Below are positions 47,953-57,082 of a stretch of 64,000 nucleotides of DNA, one piece after another. Under the pieces are notes generated by a model that saw only the letters and a program-made list of their open reading frames with translations, was not told where the DNA came from and searched no databases. The stretch covers positions 42,354,001-42,418,000 of the forward strand of contig NC_071671.1 of NCBI RefSeq assembly GCF_028554725.1, written 5' to 3'. The DNA is from Zeugodacus cucurbitae (lineage: Eukaryota; Arthropoda; Insecta; Diptera; Tephritidae). Each line of letters opens with the position of its first letter. Position 1 is the stretch's first letter. The position numbers were made by a program, and so were the translations under genes.

Positions 47953-48495
47953 TTGAAATACTTTTCGCTTAATTGCACATCAAAATTTGCACAAATTCTC
48001 GTTCAATTAACCGGGGAATCAATTAACAGACATGAAGAATTGAACAATTTGTTCAATTAAAAGAATCCCGTTTAAATGAACAGTTTGTTCTATTACAGAA
48101 ATCACGCTTATTTGGACCATTTGGTGAATTAAGCGATTACGTTGGAATCAAAATTTGAAAGTTTTTTGTTTTATTAAATAGTACAATATTAAAATATTAT
48201 CCAAAATAATATATATTTGTTATTCAAATGTATTATTAAAAAATTACACAGCGTTGATCAGAAGATAAGTTGCTTCAACAATATTATTTGGTGGAATTAA
48301 CCGGGGAGATATAAAAGGAAAATGATTTTTGATGACATATATTATGAACCAACTAAGCGGGAAAATCAATTAACCGAGTCCAATTATCCGAAAAAATTTA
48401 CATGTGCTTTCATATTTTATGCCCGATAATACCGTTCAATTAAACGGGGAAGCCAATTAACCATAGGGTCAATTAAACGAAAAGTACTGTACTGT
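47953..48495. mobile_element. Pogo-like MITE (543 bp)
   Basis: The inverted ends share TACTTTTCG(C/T)TTAATTG: the right end complement begins CAGTACAGTACTTTTCG, and the left has a damaged start. TA lies at 47951-47952 and 48496-48497. Many internal copies of CAATTAACCGGGGA-like and TTGTTCAATTAA-like motifs are present. Noncoding. A different family from 33473-33981 but a similar class. Confidence 0.8.
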
Positions 48496-48529
48496 ATATC
48501 ATCTGTAGCTTCAGTTGTGGAAAAATTGT

Positions 48530-49580
48530 CGAAATCGTACTATAACTTTTCACGGCCTCTGATATCGAACATAAAGAACTCAGCGCCTAAGGATAATTTT
48601 TAACCGAAAATATGGGTAAGTCTCTTAGATAATTTAATGTAATTCAGAAGAAATTGTTTTCTTCTAATAGTGTTATGTTCCAAAAATTATTAAAATCGGG
48701 TCATAACATCTCCCAGCTCCCATATACCTAATTATAGGTTTTTCAAAAATACGGTGGGCTTTATTCCGCATATATGTATTGGTTAAGATATCTCAGCAAA
48801 ATTAAGTGAGCTTATAGTCTTGGATATAGTGCACCTTGCTGGTGAAATCAATGAAATCGGTTCAGGAATTATCTCAACCCTCATATACTATATATGACGA
48901 TTTTCGTTATTCTATTAAACTTTATGTCGAAATCGGACTATAGCTTTTCAATGCTCCGTATAGCGAATATGAAGAACTCAGTGCCTTAGCGTAATTTTTC
49001 ACCGAAAATATCGTTAAGTCTTTCAGATATTTTAATGTAATTCAGAGGACATTTTTTTCTTCTAATATTGTATCTCTGTTCCAAAAATTATTAATATCGA
49101 GTCGTATCTTGCACTAGCTCCCATATACCTAATTATGTATTATTCGAAAATACGGTGAACTTTTTTCCGCATATATCGTTAATATATGAATGTGTAAATA
49201 GGCCAAATGGGTTCACAACTTTGTCCACTACTTATGTATATACCAGAACTTACATAAAGTAAGCACTAGTAAAGATATCGAAACAGAAAATTGCACAAAA
49301 AATGCAATTATAGTGTGGCCTCGCCCTTCTAATAATCGCCGAAATCACACCATAAGTTTTTAAGGCCATATCGAACATGAGAATCTCCGTGCTTCTAACA
49401 AATTATTTACCGAAAATATAAGTAAGTCTCACAGATATTTTGAACAAATTCAAAGGGAATATTTTTCTTCTAATAGTATGTCTCTGTGCCAAAAATTAGA
49501 GAAATCGGGTTTTAGCTTTACCTAGCTTAGCTATACCTAATATTAGAGTTTCCAACTTTCAATGGACTTTATACAGTAAA
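48530..49580. repeat. Three diverged tandem modules (about 390-400 bp) in HBR
   Basis: Units start near 48530, 48925 and 49328. Each contains, in order, an ATCGAAC/ATAGCGAAT-AAGAACTCAG-like block, ACCGAAAATAT...TAAGTCT, a TTCTTCTAATA block and a CCCATATACCTAAT-like block. The third is the most diverged. Confidence 0.75.
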
Positions 49581-49645
49581 TATGACGAATATGTGATTCA
49601 AATTGTGCGTTATATTAACAAAATTAAATAAATAAATTGCGAGAG

Positions 49646-50456
49646 GGCCTAGCTGTAGTAATTAAAGGTATAGAGTCATCTGTAGACTCTAGTGAAATCA
49701 AAGAAGCTCTTGAAGAATGTGGCTTTGAAGTTAAAACTGTCGTAAACATCTTTAACAGAAACAAAGTACCACAACCAATGTTTAGAATTGAATTGATGCC
49801 GAATTCTAACCAGCTTAAAAAGAACGAAGTGCATCCAATATATAATTTAAAATATTTGCCGAATTCTAACCAGCTTAAAAAGAACGAAGTGCATCCAATA
49901 TATAATTTAAAATATTTGCTGCACCGTAGAGTAACCGTAGAAGAACCACACAAAAGAAACGGTCCGGTACAATGCACCAACTGCCAAGAGTATGGGCATA
50001 CCAAATCTTATTGCACTCTACGCAGTGTTTGTGTGGTATGTGGAGATTTACATCCCACTTCAAAATGTATCCTCAAGAAAGAGGATTTAAACAAAAAATG
50101 CAGCAACTGTGGAGGAAGTCACACTGCCAACTATAGGGGTTGTCCTGTTTATAAAGATTTGAAATCGAAGTTGTCACAGGGAATTCAAGCACGACGTAAC
50201 CAAATGTTACATACTCCATATTCCGAAATCTAGTAATATTAAAAATAATACTGTACAAGGGAGCTATGCCAATGTTGTAAAAGGCAACAATGTACAAATG
50301 CAACCACCGCAAAATCCTCCAAATAGTGGTATTGAAACTATGATCATAAATCTTACGCAATGTATGACACAATTTATGTCTACAATGCAAAACATGATCC
50401 AAGATTTAATAAAATCACAAAACCAAATGCTGCAAACCTTATTAAGTAAAAAATGA
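49646..50456 (+). pseudogene. LINE ORF1 (gag-like, CCHC), truncated and frameshifted
   Basis: The open frame begins before the element, in flanking HBR sequence; true LINE codons start at GLAVVIKG. ORF1 proteins bind the LINE RNA and help carry it to the nucleus. Residues in the EIKEALEECGFEV region resemble the RRM-like part. Zinc knuckles follow: CTNCQEYGHTKSYC, CVVCGDLHPTSKC and CSNCGGSHTANYRGC. A 60-bp in-frame tandem duplication sits between them. Near 50205-50215 the frame shifts; the other frame continues SSNIKNNTVQGSYANVVKG to the TGA that overlaps the ORF2 start. Both the truncation and the shift make this ORF1 non-functional. Confidence 0.9.
49801..49919 (+). repeat. 60-bp tandem duplication in ORF1
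   Basis: Two adjacent 60-base units (49801-49860 and 49861-49919/20) differ only at the last base. Each adds 20 residues (PNSNQLKKNEVHPIYNLKYL) in frame. Confidence 0.97.
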
Positions 50457-53116
50457 GCATACTAAACATTTGTATATGGAACGCTAACGGTGTTAACCAA
50501 CATAAACTAGAGATAATTAGATTTCTGTCTGAAAAAAATATAGATGTAATGTTAATATCAGAGACTCATCTGACAAACAAAAACAATTTTAAAATACCAA
50601 TTTTTAGACTGTATGTTACAAATCACCCGGATGGAAAAGCACATGGCGGAACGGCAGTATTGGTTAGAAATCGGTTAAACCACTTTACTCTGGGTTCTCA
50701 TGCTACAGCACAGTTACAAGCTACAACAATATCGTTAAAAAATCGGGGTTGTGATTTAAATCTATCGGCTATATACTGCCCACCTCGTTTTAAAATTACA
50801 GATAGCGAATTTAAAGACTTCTTTGGAACGCTAGGTCATAGATTTCTAGCAGGTGGAGATTATAATGCAAAACACATGTACTGGGGGTCACGTCTTAATA
50901 ATCCGAAAGGACGCCAGTTGTACCAAACCATTATGAACCACAATAACCTTGATATAATATCTCCTGGTAAGCCTACATACTGGCCCAGTGATCGTAACAA
51001 AATACCAGATTTAATTGATTTCGCTGTAACCAAAAATATAGATAGATCACTTGTGACAGTTGATACATGTACAGACTTATCTTCAGATCATTCCCCTGTA
51101 CTAATAAAGTTGTGTGAAGAACCCATATTCGTTGAGCCAAAGGTGGGTCTAACATCTCACAAAACGAACTGGTTAAAATACAAAAAATATGTGAGTAGCC
51201 ACATTAATATTGATGTAAAAATAGATACAGAAAGAGATATTGATGAAGGTATAAGAGAATTTAATGATGTAATATCAAATGCAGCTGTCATAGCAACACC
51301 AAACATAAGCAATAAACCGATTATCCGCAGAAAACTCACTAATAATGAAATAGAAAAGCTTGTAAATGAAAAAAGGCGAGCTAGACGTGAATGGCAGTTA
51401 AATCGCTCCCCTTCTACTCAGCTGCAACTAAAATATGCTGTACGAAAACTAAAAACAGCGCTTAAACGTGAGGAAGAATACCACACTCACAATTATATAA
51501 GGAAACTGTGTACAAATTCAAACAAAGGAAATTCTCTTTGGAAAGCCCAAAAGTCAATGAAGCCTCCAGTCGACTCCAACTTGCCTATAAGAGGCTTGGG
51601 TGGAAACTGGGCAAAAAGTGACGAGGATAAGGCAAATTGTTTCGCAAATCACCTAGAAAAGGTATTTCAACCTAATTGCCCAAAGAACAGCTTTAAGCTG
51701 CCAATCATCTCCAATAGCGCTAACGAGTCGCTTGGGTCTATTCAAACGTCATCTTCTAAAATTATTAAAATCATAAAAGAGCTGAATCCTAAAAAGTCGG
51801 CAGGACACGATAAAAATACTCCAAAAATGCTAATTGAGTTACCAAATATTGCTTTAACAGTACTCTCCTTGCACTTTAACGCTATTCTCAGTTTCGGGTA
51901 CTATCCAAGTTCATGGAAAAAGTCGCAGATCATCATGATAGAGAAAACAGGTAAAGACTTGACACAGCCGTCTTCATACAGACCAATCAGTCTTCTACCC
52001 TGTCTTTCTAAAATATTTGAAAAAGTGTTACTATCAAAGATGTCTCCTTTCCTCCTTGAAAATAATGTAATACCAACGCACCAATTCGGTTTTCGTGCAA
52101 AACATGGCACTGTAGAACAAGTAAATAGAATTACTAACGAAATCAGAAGGGCGTTCGAGTATAGAGAATACTGTTCTGCTATATTTCTAGATGTGGCTCA
52201 GGCGTTCGATAAAGTGTGGCATGACGGGCTTTTATATAAGATTAAAAAAAGCTTACCTCTCGAAATGCATAAAACCTTGGAGTCTTATTTAAAAAATAGA
52301 AAGTTTACTGTCAAAGTAGGAGACTTCATATCTGAAGAACGACCAATAAGAGCTGGTGTACCTCAGGGCAGTGTTTTAGGGCCAACTCTATACATAATAT
52401 ATACAGCAGACCTTCCAACAGCTAGTAATATTTTGACATCAACTTTTGCGGATGACACAGCTTTAGTGAGCCGAAACAAATGCCCAATTATAGCATCAAA
52501 AGTATTAGGAGCGCATTTGATTTTTGTCGAAGAATGGCTAGCAAACTGGCGTATAAATGTAAACGAACAGAAGTGCAAGCATGTTACATTTTCTCTAAGA
52601 CCAAAAACGTGTCCGGCAGTTAAAATGAACAATATTTTAGTACCCCAAGCGACTGAAGTAACATATCTTGGTATTCACTTGGATAGAAGGCTCACGTGGA
52701 GAAAACACATATCGAGCAAAATAACCTGCATGAAGATAAGAGCAGCACATTTAAATTGGCTTTTAAATAAAAATTCAAAACTTAGCCTAGACAACAAAGT
52801 TCTATTATACAACGCGGTCATAAAGCCGATTTGGATGTACGGCATCCAACTGTGGGGTACGACCTGTGCAACCAATATCGATATAATTCAGAGATTCCAA
52901 TCAAAAATGCTTAGAACAATCACGTGCTCACCATGGTACATGCGTAATGAAAATATCCATAAAGATCTTGGTATTCTCATGGTAAAGAAAGAAGTGGAGA
53001 ACAGCAGAAATAAATATTTATCCAAACTCCGCGATCACCCAAACCCATTGGCTAATGCTTTATTACATTCTTGTAATCAATCACGTCTAAAAAGAAGAGA
53101 TATGCCAGCACACTGA
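50453..53116 (+). CDS. LINE ORF2: endonuclease-reverse transcriptase, 887 aa, intact
   Basis: This protein nicks the target DNA and reverse-transcribes LINE RNA there. The APE-type endonuclease occupies residues 1-225: N12 (IWNAN), E37 (LISETHL), GGTAVLVR at 65-72, D136/N138 (GGDYNAKH) and SDHSP at 211-215, so all key catalytic residues are visible. A linker follows to about 485. The reverse transcriptase at 490-745 has SYRPISLLPC, FGFRAKHGT, FLDVAQAFDKVWH (D580), GVPQGSVLGP and FADD (667-668), then VTYLGIHLDRRLTWRKH. The C-terminal region lacks an obvious RNase H and ends in SRLKRRDMPAH. The ATG at 50453 overlaps the ORF1 stop. No internal stop. Clade assignment (Jockey) is by motif resemblance. 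Confidence 0.95.
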   Translation: MSILNICIWNANGVNQHKLEIIRFLSEKNIDVMLISETHLTNKNNFKIPIFRLYVTNHPDGKAHGGTAVLVRNRLNHFTLGSHATAQLQATTISLKNRGCDLNLSAIYCPPRFKITDSEFKDFFGTLGHRFLAGGDYNAKHMYWGSRLNNPKGRQLYQTIMNHNNLDIISPGKPTYWPSDRNKIPDLIDFAVTKNIDRSLVTVDTCTDLSSDHSPVLIKLCEEPIFVEPKVGLTSHKTNWLKYKKYVSSHINIDVKIDTERDIDEGIREFNDVISNAAVIATPNISNKPIIRRKLTNNEIEKLVNEKRRARREWQLNRSPSTQLQLKYAVRKLKTALKREEEYHTHNYIRKLCTNSNKGNSLWKAQKSMKPPVDSNLPIRGLGGNWAKSDEDKANCFANHLEKVFQPNCPKNSFKLPIISNSANESLGSIQTSSSKIIKIIKELNPKKSAGHDKNTPKMLIELPNIALTVLSLHFNAILSFGYYPSSWKKSQIIMIEKTGKDLTQPSSYRPISLLPCLSKIFEKVLLSKMSPFLLENNVIPTHQFGFRAKHGTVEQVNRITNEIRRAFEYREYCSAIFLDVAQAFDKVWHDGLLYKIKKSLPLEMHKTLESYLKNRKFTVKVGDFISEERPIRAGVPQGSVLGPTLYIIYTADLPTASNILTSTFADDTALVSRNKCPIIASKVLGAHLIFVEEWLANWRINVNEQKCKHVTFSLRPKTCPAVKMNNILVPQATEVTYLGIHLDRRLTWRKHISSKITCMKIRAAHLNWLLNKNSKLSLDNKVLLYNAVIKPIWMYGIQLWGTTCATNIDIIQRFQSKMLRTITCSPWYMRNENIHKDLGILMVKKEVENSRNKYLSKLRDHPNPLANALLHSCNQSRLKRRDMPAH

Positions 53117-53294
53117 GGAGCAACGTTTCACCAAAACAAACTTGTCTAGTTTTAATTAGAATTAAGATTTTATAACTTATTGTTAGGCTCCAAAGAGCAG
53201 ATTCAATAAATAAAGAATTATATGAAAAAAAAAAAAAAAATTGCGAGAGTATGAAATGTTCGATTACACCCGAACTTAGTCCTTCCTTACTTGT

Positions 53295-53876
53295 TTTTTA
53301 CTGTAATCGCACCTTTTGTAACAGTTTTCGCAACGATTAGTAATAATAATAATAATTTAATTTTTATAATAAATTTAATAACTCAGAAAAATAATGAGTT
53401 CATCAAATGAATACAACCGTTATAAAAATGTTTCATGCTTATCAAAGTTCAATAAAAACACATATGCACATATGTATCTAAATAATAAATACAATGTACT
53501 ATATATACTTATATGCACCTCATATGAAATATAGCGTAAGCTAAACACGCATTCCCAATAAATGCAAAACCGGCAATAAAAAACAGCGGTGCACAACATT
53601 TACAAAACAATAAAAATACAAACACGCACCGACAATGTCGAAAACGATTGCAATGGAGGTTTACAAGTGTAAATGTGCAACAAAATTCGAATATACTTGT
53701 ATGTGTTAGCATAAATTACGAGAACATACCATGCAAGAAACATGGGAATAAGGCAGTCTATACACAATTATCAATCTTGTTTATTTTCGGTTTTACAAAA
53801 ACTTTCCCTGCAAAAATATCGATATTTCGGCGAAGAAATCCAAGCTACAAACTAAGGATTAAAGCCAATCTTTGGA
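53295..53876. other. Unique non-coding sequence
   Basis: Contains an AAT trinucleotide tract (53341-53357). The part upstream of 53877 is single-copy in the window, whereas 53877-54157 is duplicated. Confidence 0.5.
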
Positions 53877-54157
53877 ATGCGGTAATAATATTGATGGAAA
53901 TATTGCGGAAGGAATTAAGGAGAATATTTGGATGATGATTTCTTTGGTTAAGAGTTTAGGTTTTAACATTTGACTCATTTGCATTTTCGCGAAGGAATAT
54001 CTTCTATTAACTAATACATAAGAAACTTCAGCAACAAAATATTTCCAATGCTTACAAAGGCAACAGTAGCTCTTTATCTACCGATTTATGGGCGCACTTG
54101 TGCACGCATTGCTTTCACGGCACAGTGAAGTTGAGTGGCCAATAAATACTGTAAATG
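53877..54157. repeat. 281-bp direct repeat, left copy (RTE target duplication)
   Basis: Matches 56802-57082 with a constant offset of 2925 bases. Only three differences were seen by eye (near 53887, 54120 and 54153). The sequence lacks LINE features and looks like host DNA. Confidence 0.93.
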
Positions 54158-54176
54158 TGATTGGCGTTGCAACCGT

Positions 54177-55784
54177 TTAGCCGGTTATAGCCGAATCGAC
54201 GATAGTGCGCCATCTCTCTCTCTCCTTCGCAGTTCGGCGCCAGTTGGAGATCCCAAGTGTAACCAGGTCGCTCTCCACCTGGTCCCTCCAACGGAGTGGA
54301 GGCCTTCCCCTTCCTCGGCTTCCTCCGGCGGGTACTGCATCGAACACTTTCAGGGCTGGAGTGTTTTCGTCCATTCGGACAACATGACCTAGCCAGCGTA
54401 GCCGCTGCCTTTTTATTCGCTGAACTATGTCAATGTCGTCGTATAACTCGTACAGCTCATCGTTCCATCGTCTGCGGTATTCGCCGTTCCCAATGTTCTG
54501 AGGACCATAAATCTTGCGCAAAATTTTCCTCTCGAAAACTCCTAGTGTCGTCTCATCTGATGTTGACATCGTCCAAGCTTCTGCACCGTAAAGCAGGACG
54601 GGAATGATAAGCGACTTGTAGAGCTTGATTTTGGTTCGTCGAGAGAGGACTTTACTGTTCAATTGCCTACTCAGTCCAAAGTAGCACCTGTTGGCAAGAG
54701 TTATTCTGCGCTGGATTTCGAGGCTGACATTGTTCGTGTTGTTGATGCTGGTTCCCAGGTATACGAAATTATCTACGACCTCGAAGTAATGACTGTCAAC
54801 AGTGACGTGGGAGCCAAGACGCGAATGCGCCGACTGTTTGCTTGATGACAGGAGATATTTCGTCTTGTCCTCATTCACCTCCAGACCCATTCGCTTCGCC
54901 TCCTTATCCATGCGGGAAAAAGCAGAACAAACGGCGCGGTTGTTGCTTCCGATGATATCAATATCATCGGCGTACGCCAGGAGCTGTACACTCTTGTAGA
55001 AGATTGTACCTTCTCGGTTTAGCTCTGCAGCTCGTATTATTTTTTCCCGCATCAAATTAAAGAAGTCGCACGATAGTGAGTCACCTTGTCTGAAACCTCG
55101 TTTGGTATCGAACGGCTCGGAGAGGTCCTTCCCAATCATGACGGAGCTTTTGGTGTTGCTCAACGTCAACTTACACAGCCGTATTAGTTTTGCGGGGATA
55201 CCAAATTCAGACATCGCGGCGTAAAGGCAGCTCCTTTTCGTGCTGTTGAAAGCAGCTTTAAAATCGACAAAAAGGTGGTGTGTGTCAATCCTCTTTTCAC
55301 GGGTCTTCTCCAAAATTTGGCGCATGGTGAATATCTGGTCAGTTGTCGATTTTCCAGGTCTAAAGCCACCCTGATAAGGTCCAATCAGTTTGTTGACGGT
55401 GGGCTTTAGTCTTTCACACAGTACGCTCGATAGAACCTTGTATGCGATATTTAGGAGGCTGATCCCACGGTAATTGGCGCAGATTGTGGGATCTCCCTTT
55501 TTATGGATTGGGCAGAGCACACTGAGATTCCAATCGTCAGGCATGCTTTCTTCCGACCATATTCTGCAAAGAAGCTGATGCATGCACCTTATCAGTTCTT
55601 CGCCGCCGTATTTGAATAGTTCTGCCGGTAATCTATCGGCCCCCGCTGCTTTGTTGTTCTTCAAGCGGGTAATTGCTATTCGAATTTCTTCATGGTCGGG
55701 TAATGGAACATCTGTTCCATTGTCATCGATTGGGGGATCGGGTTCGCCATCTCCTGGTGTTGTACTCTCACTGCCACTCAGCAT
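54177..55784 (-). CDS. RTE-type reverse transcriptase half, 535 codons open
   Basis: Reverse transcriptase domain: NYRGISLLNIAYKVLSSVLC (104-123), GGFRPGKSTTDQIFTMRQIL (139-158), FVDFKAAFNSTK (D174 present; the usual second D is N180), RQGDSLSCDFFNL (232-244) and YADDIDIIGSNN (271-282, catalytic DD). Then the thumb with VLLYGAEAWTM, followed by the C-terminal RLRWLGHVVRMDE, GRGRPPLRWRDQV and LGISNWRRTAKERERWR. The apparent ATG at 55784 is a product of the deletion junction and not a native start; in an intact element this frame continues from the endonuclease. Alone it lacks a target-nicking domain. Confidence 0.92.
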   Translation of the reverse strand: MLSGSESTTPGDGEPDPPIDDNGTDVPLPDHEEIRIAITRLKNNKAAGADRLPAELFKYGGEELIRCMHQLLCRIWSEESMPDDWNLSVLCPIHKKGDPTICANYRGISLLNIAYKVLSSVLCERLKPTVNKLIGPYQGGFRPGKSTTDQIFTMRQILEKTREKRIDTHHLFVDFKAAFNSTKRSCLYAAMSEFGIPAKLIRLCKLTLSNTKSSVMIGKDLSEPFDTKRGFRQGDSLSCDFFNLMREKIIRAAELNREGTIFYKSVQLLAYADDIDIIGSNNRAVCSAFSRMDKEAKRMGLEVNEDKTKYLLSSSKQSAHSRLGSHVTVDSHYFEVVDNFVYLGTSINNTNNVSLEIQRRITLANRCYFGLSRQLNSKVLSRRTKIKLYKSLIIPVLLYGAEAWTMSTSDETTLGVFERKILRKIYGPQNIGNGEYRRRWNDELYELYDDIDIVQRIKRQRLRWLGHVVRMDENTPALKVFDAVPAGGSRGRGRPPLRWRDQVESDLVTLGISNWRRTAKERERWRTIVDSAITG

Positions 55785-56555
55785 TTGGTCCTCGGAGCGT
55801 ACGCACGTCTAAAACACAGGAGACATGTCTTCCGTCTATCACAACGTGATCGATTTGGTTCCGCGTGTTTCGATCAGGAGACAGCCACGTTGCTTGATGA
55901 ATTTTTTTATGCTGGAATCTGGTACTACAGACAACCATATTTCGGGCCCCAGCGAAGTCGATCAGCCTCAGGCCGTTAGGCGATGTTTCGTCATGGAGGC
56001 TGAATTTTCCGACTGTTGTGCCAAAGACACCTTCTTTACCCACCCTGGCGTTAAAATCGCCAAGCACGACTTTTACATCGTGGCGGGAACAGCGCTCATA
56101 GGTGCGTTCTAGGCGCGCATAGAAAGCATCTTTGGTCACATCGTCCTTCTCTTCCGTTGGGGGTTGGCCGTAATCAGCGATATGTTGAAGAACCTCGCTT
56201 TGATGCGGATTGTGGCAAGACGTTCATCCACCGGGGTGAATGCCAGGACTCTGCGACGGAGTCTCTCTCCCACCACAAATCCAACACCAAATTTGCGCTC
56301 CTTTATATAGCCGCTGTAGTAGATGTCACAAGGACCCACCTTCATCCGTCCTTGTCCCGTCCATCGCACTTCTTGGATGGCGGTGATGTCAGCCTTGAGT
56401 CGTATGAGGACATCAACCAGCTGGGCAGAGGCACCTTCCCAATTAAGGGTCCGGACATTCCAGGTGCATGCCCTTATATCATTATCCTTAAAACGTTTGC
56501 AGGGGTCGTCATCAAAAGGGGGGTGTCTCATCCGAGGCTTTCGTAGATTTTTCAT
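55768..56555 (-). pseudogene. RTE-type endonuclease, frameshifted and truncated
   Basis: The first part (56555-56136) has CTWNVRTLNW (N motif), ITAIQEVRWTGQG (catalytic E) and the CDIYYSG, GVGFVVGERL block. It shifts frame near 56155, where one extra base follows ISLI. The second part (56139-55768) has DAFYARLERTYERC, VVLGDFNARVG (D and N motif), SPNGLRLIDFA, QATWLSPD and NQIDHVVID. It ends at LRGPN, so the final SDH catalytic motif and the linker to the reverse transcriptase are deleted. Two independent lesions make it inactive. Confidence 0.9.
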
Positions 56556-56801
56556 TGGGGGGTGTTTTTATGTGGTGGGTCCCAAACCCTACGCACAACC
56601 GCATAAGCGGGCTTCGCCTTCTCACTTTAGCTCGCCTTCAAACGGATGTCTGTTGGCTACCCAGAGGATACTTGGTCTAAAACCGGAAGTCGTGAGCTGC
56701 TTGAACCATGTGGAGAAGAATCGTTTCTGGCCACTCCCAAGTGAATGACAATCAAAAACTTTCCTCACTTGCGTGAACTTCTACACATGATCCCATCCTC
56801 C

Positions 56802-57082
56802 ATGCGGTAATTATATTGATGGAAATATTGCGGAAGGAATTAAGGAGAATATTTGGATGATGATTTCTTTGGTTAAGAGTTTAGGTTTTAACATTTGACT
56901 CATTTGCATTTTCGCGAAGGAATATCTTCTATTAACTAATACATAAGAAACTTCAGCAACAAAATATTTCCAATGCTTACAAAGGCAACAGTAGCTCTTT
57001 ATCTACCGATTTATGGGCGCACTTGTGCACGCATTGCTTTCACGACACAGTGAAGTTGAGTGGCCAATAAATACTGTGAATG
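56802..57082. repeat. 281-bp direct repeat, right copy
   Basis: Begins ATGCGGTAATTATATTGATG and ends ATAAATACTGTGAATG, the partner of 53877-54157. The sequences outside the two copies differ, so the repeated unit is exactly bounded by the RTE insertion. Confidence 0.93.

Larger units (their letters stand above)
49646..53240 (+). mobile_element. Jockey-type LINE, 5'-truncated, recent insertion
   Basis: Flanked by a duplication TTGCGAGAG (49637-49645 and 53241-53249; up to 12 bp if the AAA before it counts). The 3' end has AATAAATAAAG and a 16-A tail (53225-53240). The 5' end starts inside ORF1, so the copy is truncated. ORF1 and ORF2 overlap as ATGA at 50453-50456. Insertion is in the box next to the hairpin end of an HBR copy. 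Confidence 0.95.
47660..53294 (-). repeat. HBR repeat copy with pogo-like and LINE insertions
   Basis: Runs from GGTTAGGTTGAAAATTACTA through GGGCGTGGCGTCG, CACTTTATAATGTACAC, a triplicated module (48530-49580) and AATAAATTGCGAGAG. After the LINE it finishes with TTGCGAGAGTATGAAATG, the palindrome TTCGATTACACCCGAA and a CCTTACTTGT end. It is interrupted at 47953-48495 and 49646-53240. The native repeat is about 1.5 kb. Confidence 0.9.
54158..56801 (-). mobile_element. RTE-type LINE, internally deleted, recent
   Basis: Runs from a 5' end sharing GGATGGGATCATGTGTAGAA with the copy at 16201 to a 3' end just after the polymerase stop (TAACCGGCTAAACGGTTGCA, minus). The flanking 281-bp direct repeats define the borders exactly. 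The endonuclease is frameshifted and partly deleted; the reverse transcriptase is open. RTE clade is inferred from the TWNVRTL endonuclease start, the very short 3' region and the RT motifs. Confidence 0.9.

Noticed and set aside
48530..49580. CRISPR-like tandem repeat
   Set aside because: The units are diverged 390-400 bp modules in a eukaryotic repeat, with no short repeat-spacer pattern.
49637..49645. Apparent start of LINE ORF1
   Set aside because: These nine bases are the target duplication from HBR; the LINE's own start is missing.
54205..57000. Many plus-strand frames of 60-141 codons across the RTE element
   Set aside because: All are antisense shadows of the endonuclease and reverse transcriptase on the minus strand.
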